The translations under genes and the position numbers were made by a program. Shown one piece after another: positions 11,362 through 23,256 of a DNA stretch of 64,000 bases. Under the pieces are notes generated by a model. The model saw only the letters and a program-made list of their open reading frames with translations. It was not told where the DNA came from and made no database searches. Position 1 is the first letter of the stretch. Each line of letters opens with the position of its first letter. Origin of the DNA: Homalodisca vitripennis (lineage: Eukaryota; Arthropoda; Insecta; Hemiptera; Cicadellidae); contig NC_060213.1 in assembly GCF_021130785.1 (NCBI RefSeq), forward strand, positions 116,824,501-116,888,500, in the 5' to 3' direction.

Positions 11362-14270
11362 GTTGTTTACAACTTAGCTTCGAGCTGAGTTTGGACTTGA
11401 ATGGAGTCATGATTTAAATTGATTGGAGGTAAGTTAGAAATTTAACTTTTAATATTCTCACATTCTTAAATACTATTTCCAATACACAACAGTTACAATT
11501 TATTTACACAATAGGAACTTTTTCAAACTAGGAAAAAATAACTTTTGTAAATATAAATAGCATAGTTTCCTCTCTCGATAATCATCTCTTTAAGTATTTT
11601 TATAAACTCATGACTAGTTTCTAATGTACTTGGAAATCAAGCGATTGCGCTCAATCTAATATTTTACAACAAAGATTAATATCCTATTTTCGTTTATTTA
11701 AAGTGTGTTTTCTACGATGGATGAATAGTGAAGATACAGGATATTTTAGGAAATTAGCCATTGTTCAGTGATACCCAAAGTAAATAAAATTCCATTTCGA
11801 GATTTTCAATCTGATCTCTTCCTCATTTGAATAACTAGCCTAAATTATAACTAAAGTTATATGTGGCTGGTCGTTGAGTGCAGACCTACTGTGACCAGTT
11901 CTGTAGTTAGGTTTAATAATTATTGTTGAACTTTATTTTTATTAAGGTATTTTTAGAGTTACTATGTGTGGAGTTGACAGATAACACCTTTTCTGTTACT
12001 CCTAATTTAAGGGTGTCACAGAGCTCTGGTATGATTTGTATATTTAATCTTGAAGATCAAAGTTTTGTGCTAGGATATTTATCCAACTGAGGAAGAGAAT
12101 ATTCTATTTCGTAACATTTTATTTATTCATAAATAAATGTCTATGTAACTCCTAAACTCAAGAAGAGGCTACAAAAGTATACTGGGAAAAGATTACGTGG
12201 TCAATACCTGTTGTTTTACACGAAATACGATAGTTAGGAAGATCGGTTTTTCCCACGCCCTATTAACTTTTTTTATGAATCTATATGAAGTTATTTGCTA
12301 TGGGACATGTTTATACGACTGACCGAGAATTTTTTTTATATTTGAAATATATTGAACGCCCCGCCCCCCAAATTTAGTAGTATGGGAGTAAGTAACATTT
12401 TAAAATAGCAACACATATTAGTAGCACATCTTAAAGGTAGTAAGAAAGTAGTAGGAATGGCAAAGTCTTATTAAAGAGTCTCTCATGTCACTCTATCAAT
12501 TTTTTAGGATAATTAAAGTTTGAATTATTTTATAAAACTCCGTCAATTTTCAATAATGTAATTTTGTACTTGTAATTTGTACTATTACGTATTCGTAAAT
12601 ATAGAAATTTCCCTCGAAATGGCTACCACGTACCAATTTACAAATTAAAGCGTGAATTTAAAACCGCGTCTAACATTTTGCAACATTTCAGATGTGATGA
12701 GGTGGCAGGCCTTGTCCCTTATTCATCGGAAGGGATAAAGGGGAATTCAATAATGTTTCATACATATAAAACTTCTCAGTTGGTCATAAAAACATTTTCT
12801 AAAGTGAATCACTTCTTCTTTATTCACAAGAAAGTTAATTGGATCTAGGTGGTCTCTTAAGACACCCAGTATAGACACTGTATATCCCACAGTATGTTAT
12901 ATAGCATTCGATATAGTCGCAACACAGTTGAAAAATCCTGCAGACTTCCAGTTACTAAGGAATACTGCGGTTATATTGTTCAAAAGTTATTTTTTCCTAC
13001 TACTAATATAGATTATAATTATTTAATATAAATTATATTTATATATATTCAAATTCGAACTTTTTATTCAAGAATAACTATTTGTTTATAATGCAGTAAC
13101 TTTTTTTATCCCCTCTAGCCGAAGCTATTTAAGAGGAAAATCTAAAAAAAAAACACTAACACATACTACAACTAACTAGTAATTACAAATACAAACGTGA
13201 TATGAAAATTCGTATCCACAATTTAAATTCCAAATACACTGTATACATCTTGATAAACACAAAAAAACATTATATACGAGTATAGGCTATATCAATAAAT
13301 ATTTTACATTTAATAACAGATAATTTTACATATTACAATTTGGTATATTACATTTACATAACAGACAACCCAATGAAATAATGCATGAACATTTCAAAAA
13401 TATACAGAGAAAACATTGATTTTAAAATTAAAAATTCATTAAATTTGGCCATCTTATATCATATTGTTACTGGATTGAGTATTATTTTACATACTTATGT
13501 GTACTGAACTGGAAAATTTTTAAATGAAAAAATTGAAAAAAAAACAAATTAAAAAAACATCACAGAAAAACACCCATTTTCACAACTGTCAGATTAAATA
13601 AATAAGATAAATAACTATTCCAATAAATATATATAAGTGCATTACACCAATAAAACATATAAAAAACGACATATAAACACATAAATAACTAAATGGGGAC
13701 TTGACTGAAACCTACTCTAAATTTTAACATGAATTATAAGATATATAATTTAAGCAATTATACGTATAATTTACAAAGCTTATATGGAACATGTTATCCA
13801 CGTTAAGGGATATATCTGTTTTTTAGTGAAAGCAGTTGGTTACCTGTACGTTGTCGGTCGCCCCTACCCTAAATAGTGATAATGCCCATTATCCAATACA
13901 AATGTCCATTTATTATCAGTATATTATTGGTTACATTTCTTCATCCAAGCTTTTCACTCGTTCTGCATATTATTTGTTTTAAATATATTATTTTGATACT
14001 TGAATTTGTATATGATCCTTTTCATTATTGTAAATCAGTGTCTTGTTGAGTGTTGCTATTGAATATAACTACCATAAGTTTTCCTTTTGTCCTAAATGTA
14101 TTATTGTGTTAAATGTGTTATCCAGTGTTTTCATCATATTGCTGTGTATTTGTGTTTTCCATCCCGTTTCCCCTTGTATTTTTGTGTTTTAAGGTGTGTT
14201 AAAGTGGATTATTTTGAAATTACCCCTTTCTGAATTGTTTTCAATCCTGTTGGCCTCTTATAGAACACTA
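11362..14270. other. AT-rich intergenic sequence
   Basis: No open frame of note, no RNA gene and no clear repeat; very AT-rich from about 12,990 to 13,800. Confidence 0.55.
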
Positions 14271-14329
14271 TAACAGCCTCAGCTTGGTAAGTCATATGTT
14301 TGGACTATTCATTAACTATTATTCAACTT

Positions 14330-16735
14330 AGGACCACAGATAAATATTAATCATAACTCTGATAGTTGGATAAGGTAATTTTTCAAGTTAATTTAAAGTC
14401 TATTTAAGCTAGTTTCTCTAAGCAGCACTTCAGGCAAAGAGTTTAATAGTGTAGGAATTCTACACTCTAAGGTGTTTGATCCATAATTATTTGAATGCCT
14501 GTTAACAATATAAAACCTTCTTCTCAAATTATACCTTATATTTTCAGCTAGTCTAAATTCTTCATTAAAAAATGTCTTATTAAATCAGTATACTTGGCCA
14601 ATTTGTGAAAAATCATTACACCTATTAGGCCTAGAGTAGGTTGTATATTATGAAAGAGGACTTTATAAATTCTGCATAAAATGTTTTTTATGAAAGAACA
14701 GTTTATAGTTAGGAACCTGATAATAGATATTGATCGCATAAGAGAACATTGACTGAATCAAACTAAAATATATTATTCTTTTTGTGGCTATAGGAAAATA
14801 ATTACTGATTTTACTACATTTATAAAGAACCATCTTCAATTAATTGCTTAAGTAAGTTAAATGTGAATATAACTTCATATTACTATCAAATAAAATACCT
14901 AAATGTTTTATTGTTTGGTGGAATGTTAAATTTAAACACTTACATACTAACCCATTATCATTATGTTGTCCAGGTCTCATACAATTGTGATTGTGGCTAA
15001 TCAAAGTAATGTTATGTTCATTTGTCTTTACTCTGGGGGTTTTAAAAGTGATTGCCTTTGCCTTCAAGGAATGTAGTTTTATAGAGTTATTGTAAAAATA
15101 TTTCACCATTAAGTCTAGGTCAAGCTGCATATTTCCCATAGCTGTATTAATATCTTTATGTATTCTATAAAACATATTTTCATCTGCATATTGGAGTACT
15201 TTACTTATAAATTTTAGACTAGCTAAATCATTCACGTATATATTGAAGAGAAGAGGTGAGAGAATACTGCCCTGTATTAATCCATATTTTTTATCATATT
15301 CACTACTCACATTACTGCCTATAGTTACCATTTTTTTTCTATCCCTGAAATAATCTTTTAATAGGGCCAGCAAAGATCCGCCCACTCCTATTTTTATGAG
15401 TTTTTCTATAATAATCGTATAGTCTACCAAGTCATAAGCATTTGTTAAAACAGCAATACAAATTTATTATTATTCAGAGCTCTGTTTATGTCATTGCTTA
15501 ACACTTCCAATAAATCTATGGTAGATATTTTTGGCACAAATCCATATTGAGCACTATGAATAATATTATTGACCACCAGATATTTTTTAACTGTTCACAA
15601 ATGTAGTGTTCTAATATTTTAGTTATTGCCGAAATGGACCCAATAGACCTATAGCAATTTTAATTTGTTTTGCTTCCAGCTTTATGTATTGAACGTAAGT
15701 GAGTTAATTTCATATTTTTAGGTATTTTTCCCTTACAAGTGATGGCTATAATCAAATGTAGCAGAACGGGTTGGAGATAGTTTAGATTATTTTTTATATC
15801 TTGAGGCTGAATGTTATCTGGTCCCGGGTCTGAGCAACATTTTAACTTAGTTACTGATTGTTTAAGCATTTTCGCATCAATATTTTTAAAGTTCATGCTT
15901 AAGCTTTCGCTTACATCATAGTTTCCTGGATAAAAATCACCATCAATATCAAAATGTTCACCTAACATCTCTAATTTGATATTTTCAGTAGAATTTTTAA
16001 ACAACTCTTTGAACTCGTTGGCCTTATCTATTATTTCATAATTAGTATTTATATTGAAGATTTTTTAATGCTTTTTTCAACTGTTGGCCTTTTTCCTTAC
16101 TAATAAAATTATTAATTATGTCCCAGGATATTCTGGTATTCATTTTATTTTCCCCTAGGATATGTGAATAATATTTCTGTTTAGCTTATCTAATTTTACT
16201 AGTCCACTTATTTCTATCAATTTTGAATAAGCTCATGTAGTGAATATTATATTTATCTTTTATCCATGGTTTCCATACACGATTCTTATAATCTATCAAT
16301 GCTATTATTTCATAATTTATTCAGGGATTTTATTCTTTTTTCTTGTTGTACGTAATTTCTATTTTTGATTGGGAATAAATAACATGAAATCTATCAACAA
16401 TTTCGTTGTATATATCATATAGTTCTGTCATTTGTAAGATGGGTAGCCAATCTTCACATTGGATAGCTTTATTTACTAGTCTATTACTTATGACAATCTT
16501 CTTATTTAATAAGCCATTGTGTGTATATTTGTAATTTATACTATTTTTGTTTAAATTCATTACTACACCTATCCAAAAATTATCTGCTATTTTTTCTTCT
16601 ATTGTGAATGAGGTGTAATTACCACTTGTATATTTAATATTAATATGATCCAAACATGAAAAGACTAAATGAATGTCATATAATTCTATTCTTGTAGGTT
16701 CTAGAATTGTGTTTAATACTTTATTTGAGTGCAAT
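14330..16735 (-). pseudogene. LINE reverse transcriptase, degraded
   Basis: From high to low coordinate there is a linker (WKPWIKDKYN, then ISWDIIN), the reverse transcriptase entry (DPGPDNIQP at ~15800, LRSIHKAGSKT at ~15670), LIQGSILSPLLFNIYVNDL (~15280) and the catalytic block. That block reads YADEN instead of YADD, so the second catalytic Asp is lost. The C-terminal tail includes LECRIPTLLNSLP at ~14440. Stops and shifts separate these pieces, so the copy is inactive. Open frames of 146, 114 and 196 codons are fragments of it; the first begins inside LTR-element sequence. Confidence 0.8.
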
Positions 16736-17132
16736 GGGCCACAAGGAAGCTCCACACCCATGAAAAACATTCTACCTTAAACTTGATTGAAGCCTTCCTC
16801 GAAATTGGAAGAGGGGAATTAGAAGCAGTCCAGCAAGTTAAAGAAGACTCCTCGGTGTGCTTCACCAAACCTAACCTTGAAATGGCTTCAAAAAGACGGG
16901 AAGAGATGAGGCTACAGGCTGACCCGGAATCAACTAGGGCCTTATGCACTGAGTCTCCCACTAAGATATTGATATAAGGGCACACCGAAGATGCTGTCCT
17001 AAGCCGTAGGTTTCCCTTTTCTGCTAGGCTCATAGTGTCCAATCTATTAATCAAATTTTTTGCAAAGGTACTATTTTTTTGAAATGTTTTTCTTAGACCT
17101 CGGGGGAACTTCAGATAAAACCCCCCTTTGAT
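16735..17132 (-). pseudogene. Retroviral-type aspartic protease, truncated
   Basis: Directly downstream of Gag, in the same frame after the amber stop. The open frame continues through IKGGFYLKFPRGL to a retropepsin core with INILVGDSVHKALVDSGSA, where DSG is the catalytic triplet, followed by SLISSRLF. The second half is cut at about WSFLVA, where LINE sequence resumes at ~16735. The ILG motif and all of reverse transcriptase and integrase are missing. Confidence 0.75.
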
Positions 17133-18446
17133 CTAGTTTTTTGGACCCGTGCGATATCTCCTAGGACACTCCCGACGAGTATGACCTCGTTCACCACAGG
17201 CATAGCAGATGGGTAGACGAGGCCCACCTGAGTGATGTGGCCCATCCACGGGATTCTGTACGGCCGTGACAGCCCTGGAGGGCTGGATGGAACGATGATT
17301 GTTCCTCTCCGCCCTCTGCCGGTCAGCAAACTGCACGCTGCGCGAAGCAATGCACAGACGGTCCAGTTCAGAAAAGGTGGAAGGGCGACCAGCAAAAAAT
17401 AGACGGGACCTCTCTTCAGGATTGAGATCCTCAAGAATGGTGGTGACCACAGTACTTTCAGGGATATCGAGCCTTAACACCCTATCAGTGTCACTCACCT
17501 CGGCCACAAACTTTGCCAAACTCTCTCCGTTGCCCTGAGGCCTAAAGAATTTCTCCACACGGAGACGTTCCCTCAACGGACCAGGAACAAAGAAATCCAA
17601 TGCCTCCCTATGAAAATCATCCAGGGTACCACCCCTCTGGAGAACTTGAACCAGACAGTCACCCAAATGTGGCCTACAAAACGGAGAGATGACATGCAGG
17701 AAGCTCGCTCCCTGAAGACCAGGCAAGTCATGCAGTCGCAGGATCTCAGAAAGAAACCGCAGCAAGGCTTCAGTATCTAGACCATCCACCGTTGGTAGTC
17801 GCTGCAGCAACGGGGTAAGTGGGTTTGGAAGCTTGTGATACGGAACAAAGGATCCCGTCACCACAGTCCCCAGTCCTCCAGATCCAGCAGGCATTTGGGT
17901 CACAGGCCCCCGGGCTCAGTCCACACCAGACACCCCCGACGCCTCGCCCACATCAAAATCAGCAACAACTGACCCAGGGATCCGGCATTCACCCTTAACA
18001 GCAGCAGCAGAGTCAATCGCAGACAAAGTTTTTTCAGGAGCCTTTGCCCCCTCGTCCCTCTCGAGTACAGTCAGTAGGCCGTCAACCAAGGTGAAGCGTT
18101 CCTCCAACCACTCCTTATCACCAGAACTAGTAAGCTTGGCTCTAAGTAGCGACAGCCTCATATGTAAATGGGTAAGCCGGGACAAATACCTAGCCCTCTC
18201 TCGGCCAGTAGGCGGCGACTCCAACCAGTCCTCCTGACTATTCTCAAACGTCTCCAACTTAGCCTCTAAAATAGGCCTCTGCTTCTGGAATGTCAAATCT
18301 CTAGGCCAGGTAGTATCCAGGTCCATGTTATCCCGCAGTTGCTTCCGCATGGACTCGCAGTCAGAACCCGGAGTGAGCCCACGAGCCAACAACTCAAAAT
18401 GGAGATCCTCCTTCAGCAAGTATTCAGGCACCAGAGAGACAGGCAT
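17133..18446 (-). pseudogene. Gypsy-like Gag with one in-frame TGA
   Basis: Structural protein of the LTR element, about 438 codons from the ATG at 18446 (MPVSLVPEYLLKEDL). The N-terminal region resembles insect Gag starts (LHFELLARGLTPGS). A capsid-like helical part follows, and the C-terminus has one CCHC zinc knuckle, CYACGERGHTRREC. An in-frame TGA at ~17918-17916 splits it into pieces of 177 and 260 codons without a frame change. The stop may be a mutation or a readthrough signal. Gag ends at an amber codon (17135-17133), and the protease continues in the same frame. Confidence 0.8.
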
Positions 18447-18861
18447 GATAAATAAATAAAGACACAGACTAACAAGCAACACACTGACTCGAAGTCAACA
18501 ACTAACAAAGCAATAACTAAGGCGACAAGTGAAAGCAGTGAAACAACACTCTCAGCAGGGTCCCCAGAATTCCTGCCGTCCACGAAACACGGCAGCGAAA
18601 CCAAAATACCGCAACAAAACACTACGCCGTACCAGAACAAAACCAGAAAAAAACAACGATGACAAAGTATAACAAAAACACACAAGTAACAATAATCAGA
18701 AAATAAATAAACAAGTTCACACACTTCCTGTCGATCGGCGAAAAAATAGCACAGCGAGACGGCACAGGCGCAGGAAGTCACAAACAAACAAATCCAACTC
18801 ATCCCTCTCACCACCAGTGGCAAAACAAACCCCGGGCCCGCAGAGGGTAAAAACACGTAAT

Positions 18862-18876
18862 CACGCTCTGCTACCA
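18862..18876 (-). promoter_or_regulatory. tRNA primer binding site
   Basis: The minus strand reads TGGTAGCAGAGCGTG. The first 11 bases are complementary to the 3' end of animal initiator methionine tRNA, including CCA. It lies 3 bases after the proposed LTR end. Confidence 0.7.
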
Positions 18877-18879
18877 TTT

Positions 18880-20581
18880 TGTCCCGAGTTAGCGAAAATA
18901 GACAGGAGGTCTCGGGAGCGCGCCCCTCCCAAACTCGGAGCAAAGCAAAAAAAAAAACAATCACATGCCACTAGTGGGAAGAGACAAAAAGCGAGACAAG
19001 ATTTCGAGTACATGATATAATTAGTAGGTGGCAAACATTTCCATGCAAAATACAATTAACTGCAGCACCACGGTGCACCGCGTAACTTACAAACTAAATA
19101 ACAATAGATAAAATTCCAATATAGACAATAACATAATAAATAAATAATATAGAAATTTGATATATAAATAACAATTTCAGGTACGGCAGTAGTAAATATA
19201 AAAATTTTAACAGGTAATTTTTTTTATGAACTGAGGGGAGGGAAAAGGTTGTAGAATTTCTAGGCCCACTAATTTTAAAAAGTAATTTGGTTTCAAGTTT
19301 GTAGCCGAAAATTAAAAAAAATATTTAAAGCCAATTTTCGAAGGAGGCGGGGGCTTAGTTGCCTCCACGAATCCGAATTAAAGATGAAATCCTCCCCTTC
19401 AGTTCATGTAACTAAACTAAATAAATACTGGCTAATATACTGGCCCTCCTCCAGATCTAACATCTGGCAGCGCTCCATACAAGCCAATCCTCTCAAGTGG
19501 TATAAGAAGAAGAAAAAAAACATTTTGGATCCAACCTTGTCAAGATGAATACGGACGCTCCGGTTGGATCGCCGCTGGCAGGGCGAGGGCATTCAATTTT
19601 GTTTCAGTCGTTCGGGCAGACTCGCCGCACCAGTCCCGCTGACGGTAATCACGGGGACCCTATTGAATCCCAACATAACCAGTAGATATTCAGAAAAAAT
19701 ATTCGTATAACCCGAGAAATAATAAAAACTTAATTATGTTTGCCACAAAGTATATATAATATATTTAAATTTTATGTACAAAACAAATTTTCAAATATAT
19801 AAACATTTACTTATAGGCTAGAACAGCCATACTAAATGATTAAGCGTGGTAACATTTACTTGTAACTATAACTCGCTGGATTTTAATCATTCTAATATAA
19901 TATTATAATAATTTACATTTTATTATTAAATATTAATTGTAGGTAGGCCTAATAATAATTATATAATTTGCAAATAATAACAGAACATTATTTCCCAAAT
20001 AACAATAATTAAATTATAATCCGTTCACGCTACTATAAAGCCAATAAATAAATAATAAAATGGAAATCATGAATGTTGCCACCCAATTTTGCACGCAACC
20101 CAAAACACGAGGTAACAAAATTTGCAAAGTCTGTACCGTCTCGCTTACACTAAATAAAGACGAAGTGTGTACACGGAATAAATAATTTACGTTCGCCGAA
20201 CGGATCAGTTAGAAAGCACAAGAGCGAAAGTATAAACTTAACTGGCATAGTTAAAAAAATTAACAAAGTTTAGAACGTACGATAGAACGGAAAGAACACT
20301 TTGCGACACGAACAACGTACACGAGGAACACAAGTTACAAAATAATAAATATAAACTACTTATAACTAAACTACTATAATATGTGTCTGAGAGGGAAAGA
20401 AAAACCACCAACAAAAATAAAGTTAAGAGGGTGAGAGAGACAATTACCTGCCGAAAGTAGTGGAGTTAGCCAGCCAAGGGGAAACGGAACGAGCAGAGAA
20501 CAGCCAGAAACACAGTAGCTTCTCCGAACGTGTCTGACCGCTCCGAACAGTAGCCGGTGCCGGTGCCGGTGCCGGTGAACA
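18880..20581 (-). repeat. Probable 5' LTR (~1.7 kb)
   Basis: Boundaries are inferred. On the minus strand it starts TGTTCACCGG at 20581 and ends GGGACA at 18880, giving TG...CA termini, directly before a primer binding site. A CCGGCA tandem (about three copies) lies just inside the start. There is no second LTR to confirm the ends. Confidence 0.45.
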
Positions 20582-20599
20582 GCATGAGAAAGTGTTTAC

Positions 20600-21010
20600 T
20601 TTTTCTTATAAAATCTAAGCTTAAAATTTTTCTAGTTCATTATTAAACACATTTATATTTTGACATGGGGGCCTATAAAATGAACATAATATTAGGGTTT
20701 CATTTCGGATCCTTATCTGATTTACCTTAAATTCGCAAGATATAAACTCGAAGTCCATATTTACGTCTGTCAGTTCTAAATGATCTTTGGTAAAGATTAG
20801 GATGCCTCCTCCCCTACCTCCGGGCCTACACTTGGCTATTGAGTTAAACCCCGTATTGAATATAGGCTACTTTCCTCACTACATATATTGATTTCAGTTA
20901 AGACTATCACATCTATAAGTTCTAGACTATTATTCAAACTCAGCAGTCATGTATCCCAATGTTTTCTTAGGCTCCTAATATTAGTGCAAACCAAGTTTAG
21001 TTTTAAATAA
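20600..21010 (-). pseudogene. LINE endonuclease N-terminal fragment
   Basis: Minus-strand translation resembles the start of an apurinic-type LINE endonuclease: a VCTNIRSL-like start, VLTEI with the catalytic Glu, AKCRPGGRGGGILIF, then FYRPP. At least two frame changes are needed to read it. It stops where the LTR element begins near 20582. Confidence 0.65.
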
Positions 21011-23100
21011 TTTTGTTGGTCAGTCTTGATAAAAGCTGTAGTCTGATCCCTATATGAAAATATACATAAAATAAAAAAATCATAAATTCAAATCTGTCCC
21101 CTAGATACGAATTATATTGAAAGCATCGAAAAACTACCGTTTATTCTGTATATGACGAGTTGACTTACAAAAATCCAAAGTTTATTTATTTATCGGCTCA
21201 AACCTTCGTAAGAATGTACTTTGCTTCTATTTATTACATTTTAACACTTCTTAATAAGTTTAACTTACTAAACAGTCAGTTAACCGTAGCACGATTGCAA
21301 ACTGGATTTTCTGGATAACAATGGCTCGATTCTGAGCCCTGAGAAACAAAATTCAGCCTTCATGAAGTATCAAAGACCAAAGTGAAACAGTACAAGTTAG
21401 TTAAATAAATGTAAACTTTGATCCTAATCTGCAAATCTAAGAAACTGATTTCTTTACATTGGAAGAAAAATATATAGCAATTATTATTAACTTTATTAAA
21501 TATTAAAGAAAACATAAAATTCTTTCGGATATGCTATAACAAGTTAGACGATTTCTTACTTTTCACTCTCAAAATTAAGTTCAATTCGCTAAGTTTTACT
21601 CAGAAAAGGATTTCTCAGTGTGAGGTTTACCAATTTTAAATTTCACTAGTCCTCACAAAGGAGTGGTGCTCGAGATTGGACAGTAAAACTGAAAAACTTT
21701 GTGGACGTACTTCGATTATTTGACGGATCAATCTCTTATATTTTTGTTATTAAATGTCTTAGTTATTTTTTTCTTGTTGTATAATTGATTACTTTAGAAA
21801 TAAAGAGTATTGTATCAAATTCCCGACGATAATATGGCGACTGTCTTTATTTATATTTAATTTTGCTAGGATCAATAATATCGGAATTACAAAAATGGTT
21901 TCCTAGCATAATAATTGTGTAAAAGTTTTAATGTTACCAAAGCGTTTTTACCATACAAAAGAGTTTAGATCAGGACAACGTCCGTAAATTGCATAATAAA
22001 ATCCAAAGAAATTGTCGATTAAATGGTTCTTTAACTAATATGCTATTCTCTTAAATATGGGCAAATATGGACGTGTGAGAATTTAGAGTTACAAGACCTA
22101 CATAGTATTCTATAAGAAGAATAAAGTTTAAAAAATTTATCAATTAGTTATTCACAAAATACGTGTTAATATTTTTATTTAATTGATAATATTTCTGTAT
22201 TTATGCTAAAGGAAGGCTTTCAAAAATCAAATGATATATTGATAGTAACATTTATTCTAATGTTTGAGCTTTTGTACTAACTGATAGTCGTAATACTGTA
22301 TTGACTAAACATTAAAGAAAGATTTAAAATAAAACCCGTTCGAAATTTCAGCAAAAAGTAAGATAACTGAGTCAGTAAAACTCTTGTAGAGCGAACAGTT
22401 GCCGATATATCACGAGCATAACGGTGCCTTCGGGAGATTGGCCCTTGTCTGAGTGCACGAGTGCCTAACACAATCTCTAAGATTGATGATGTCACAAATT
22501 TAAATGTCAAATATAGTCTTTTTCCAAAACATATCTCTATTGCAACTAGTCATACATATTTTCTAATCTCAACCGTGTCCTCTTTTCCCGAGAATTGTAA
22601 CTGAGATTTACACTCAATTTTCTATAGCTGGAGATATAGGGAACTTATATAAGAAACTGGTAACAAAGACATGCCATTTAAATGTGTAACATAGTAACTC
22701 ATATAGCGTATTGAAAAGGAATCGAAAAGTATACTGTTCCTTAAAAGCAATACTGGAAAAACGTCTACTGGGGCCTGTATTACCGTAAACATGGCGTGGC
22801 TCTATTTCAAGAAAATGTATACAGAACAGACAAACAATAGCTTTAAACCAATGTTTACTTGCAATAAATGTGTCTATAAGACCCAAATGTTTTTCTAACA
22901 TTTCTTACACGTTTATCTTGAGGAAAAATGCAATAGACCGTAAATTGTAACGAGCTACCTCTGATCGTAATTATATAGATTTTGGAACATTTATCATAGA
23001 TCGCTTAGAGTAACAAAGTTCCGAATATCGCGTTAAACTCCTTATATCAGTAGTATATGTAAGTGTGTTCGTAAAAATTTTTAACCCATGAATAATTTTT
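21011..23100. other. AT-rich intergenic sequence
   Basis: No supportable gene. It contains one copy of a dispersed repeat at about 22,370-22,480 (listed separately). Confidence 0.5.
22370..22480 (+). repeat. Dispersed repeat, copy A
   Basis: About 100 bp with the core GTTGCCGATATATCAC and then GCCTTCGGGAGATTG. The same order occurs on the minus strand at 56,270-56,370. It is GC-richer than the flanks. Its nature is unknown. Confidence 0.7.
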
Positions 23101-23179
23101 TTATCCCTTTTTAAGCCTCAGCGTCAGCTATGCCGGCTTCGAAGTGCACTGGTTTTTGTTATTATTATTATATTTTTTT

Positions 23180-23256
23180 TGGACTTCCCCGAGATTCAAA
23201 CCCGTGATCTCTCGTTTAGAGAGCCGAGACTATAACCACTAGTCTACGGCGGAGGA
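23180..23256 (-). mobile_element. tRNA-derived SINE head or tRNA relic
   Basis: The minus strand has a box A-like stretch TAGACTAGTGG (23246-23236) and a box B-like stretch GGGTTTGAATCTC (23202-23190) with tRNA-like spacing. Both deviate by one or two bases from consensus. The downstream T-rich sequence (23,160-23,180 on the plus strand) could be a tail. Confidence 0.5.

Larger units (their letters stand above)
16736..20582 (-). mobile_element. Truncated Gypsy-like LTR retrotransposon
   Basis: Minus-strand order: probable 5' LTR (20581-18880), primer binding site (18876-18862), untranslated leader, Gag, aspartic protease, then an abrupt end at ~16735 before any reverse transcriptase. There is no 3' LTR in the window, so the element cannot be autonomous. 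It sits inside an older LINE in the same orientation. GC content is clearly higher than the surroundings. Confidence 0.75.
14280..21010 (-). mobile_element. Old LINE split by an LTR retrotransposon
   Basis: Two blocks on the minus strand belong to one LINE. The 5' block (21010-20583) encodes an endonuclease start with CRPGGRGGGILI, and the 3' block (16735-14280) encodes linker, reverse transcriptase and C-terminal tail. The sequence between is a truncated Gypsy-like element. The LINE frame is broken by several shifts and stops. The GDFN part of the endonuclease is missing at the joint, so the junction involved a deletion as well as an insertion. Confidence 0.7.

Noticed and set aside
18413..18964. 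183-residue Cys/Val-rich membrane-like protein
   Set aside because: It overlaps the LTR element's leader, primer site and Gag start in another frame; most likely a chance open frame in GC-richer DNA.
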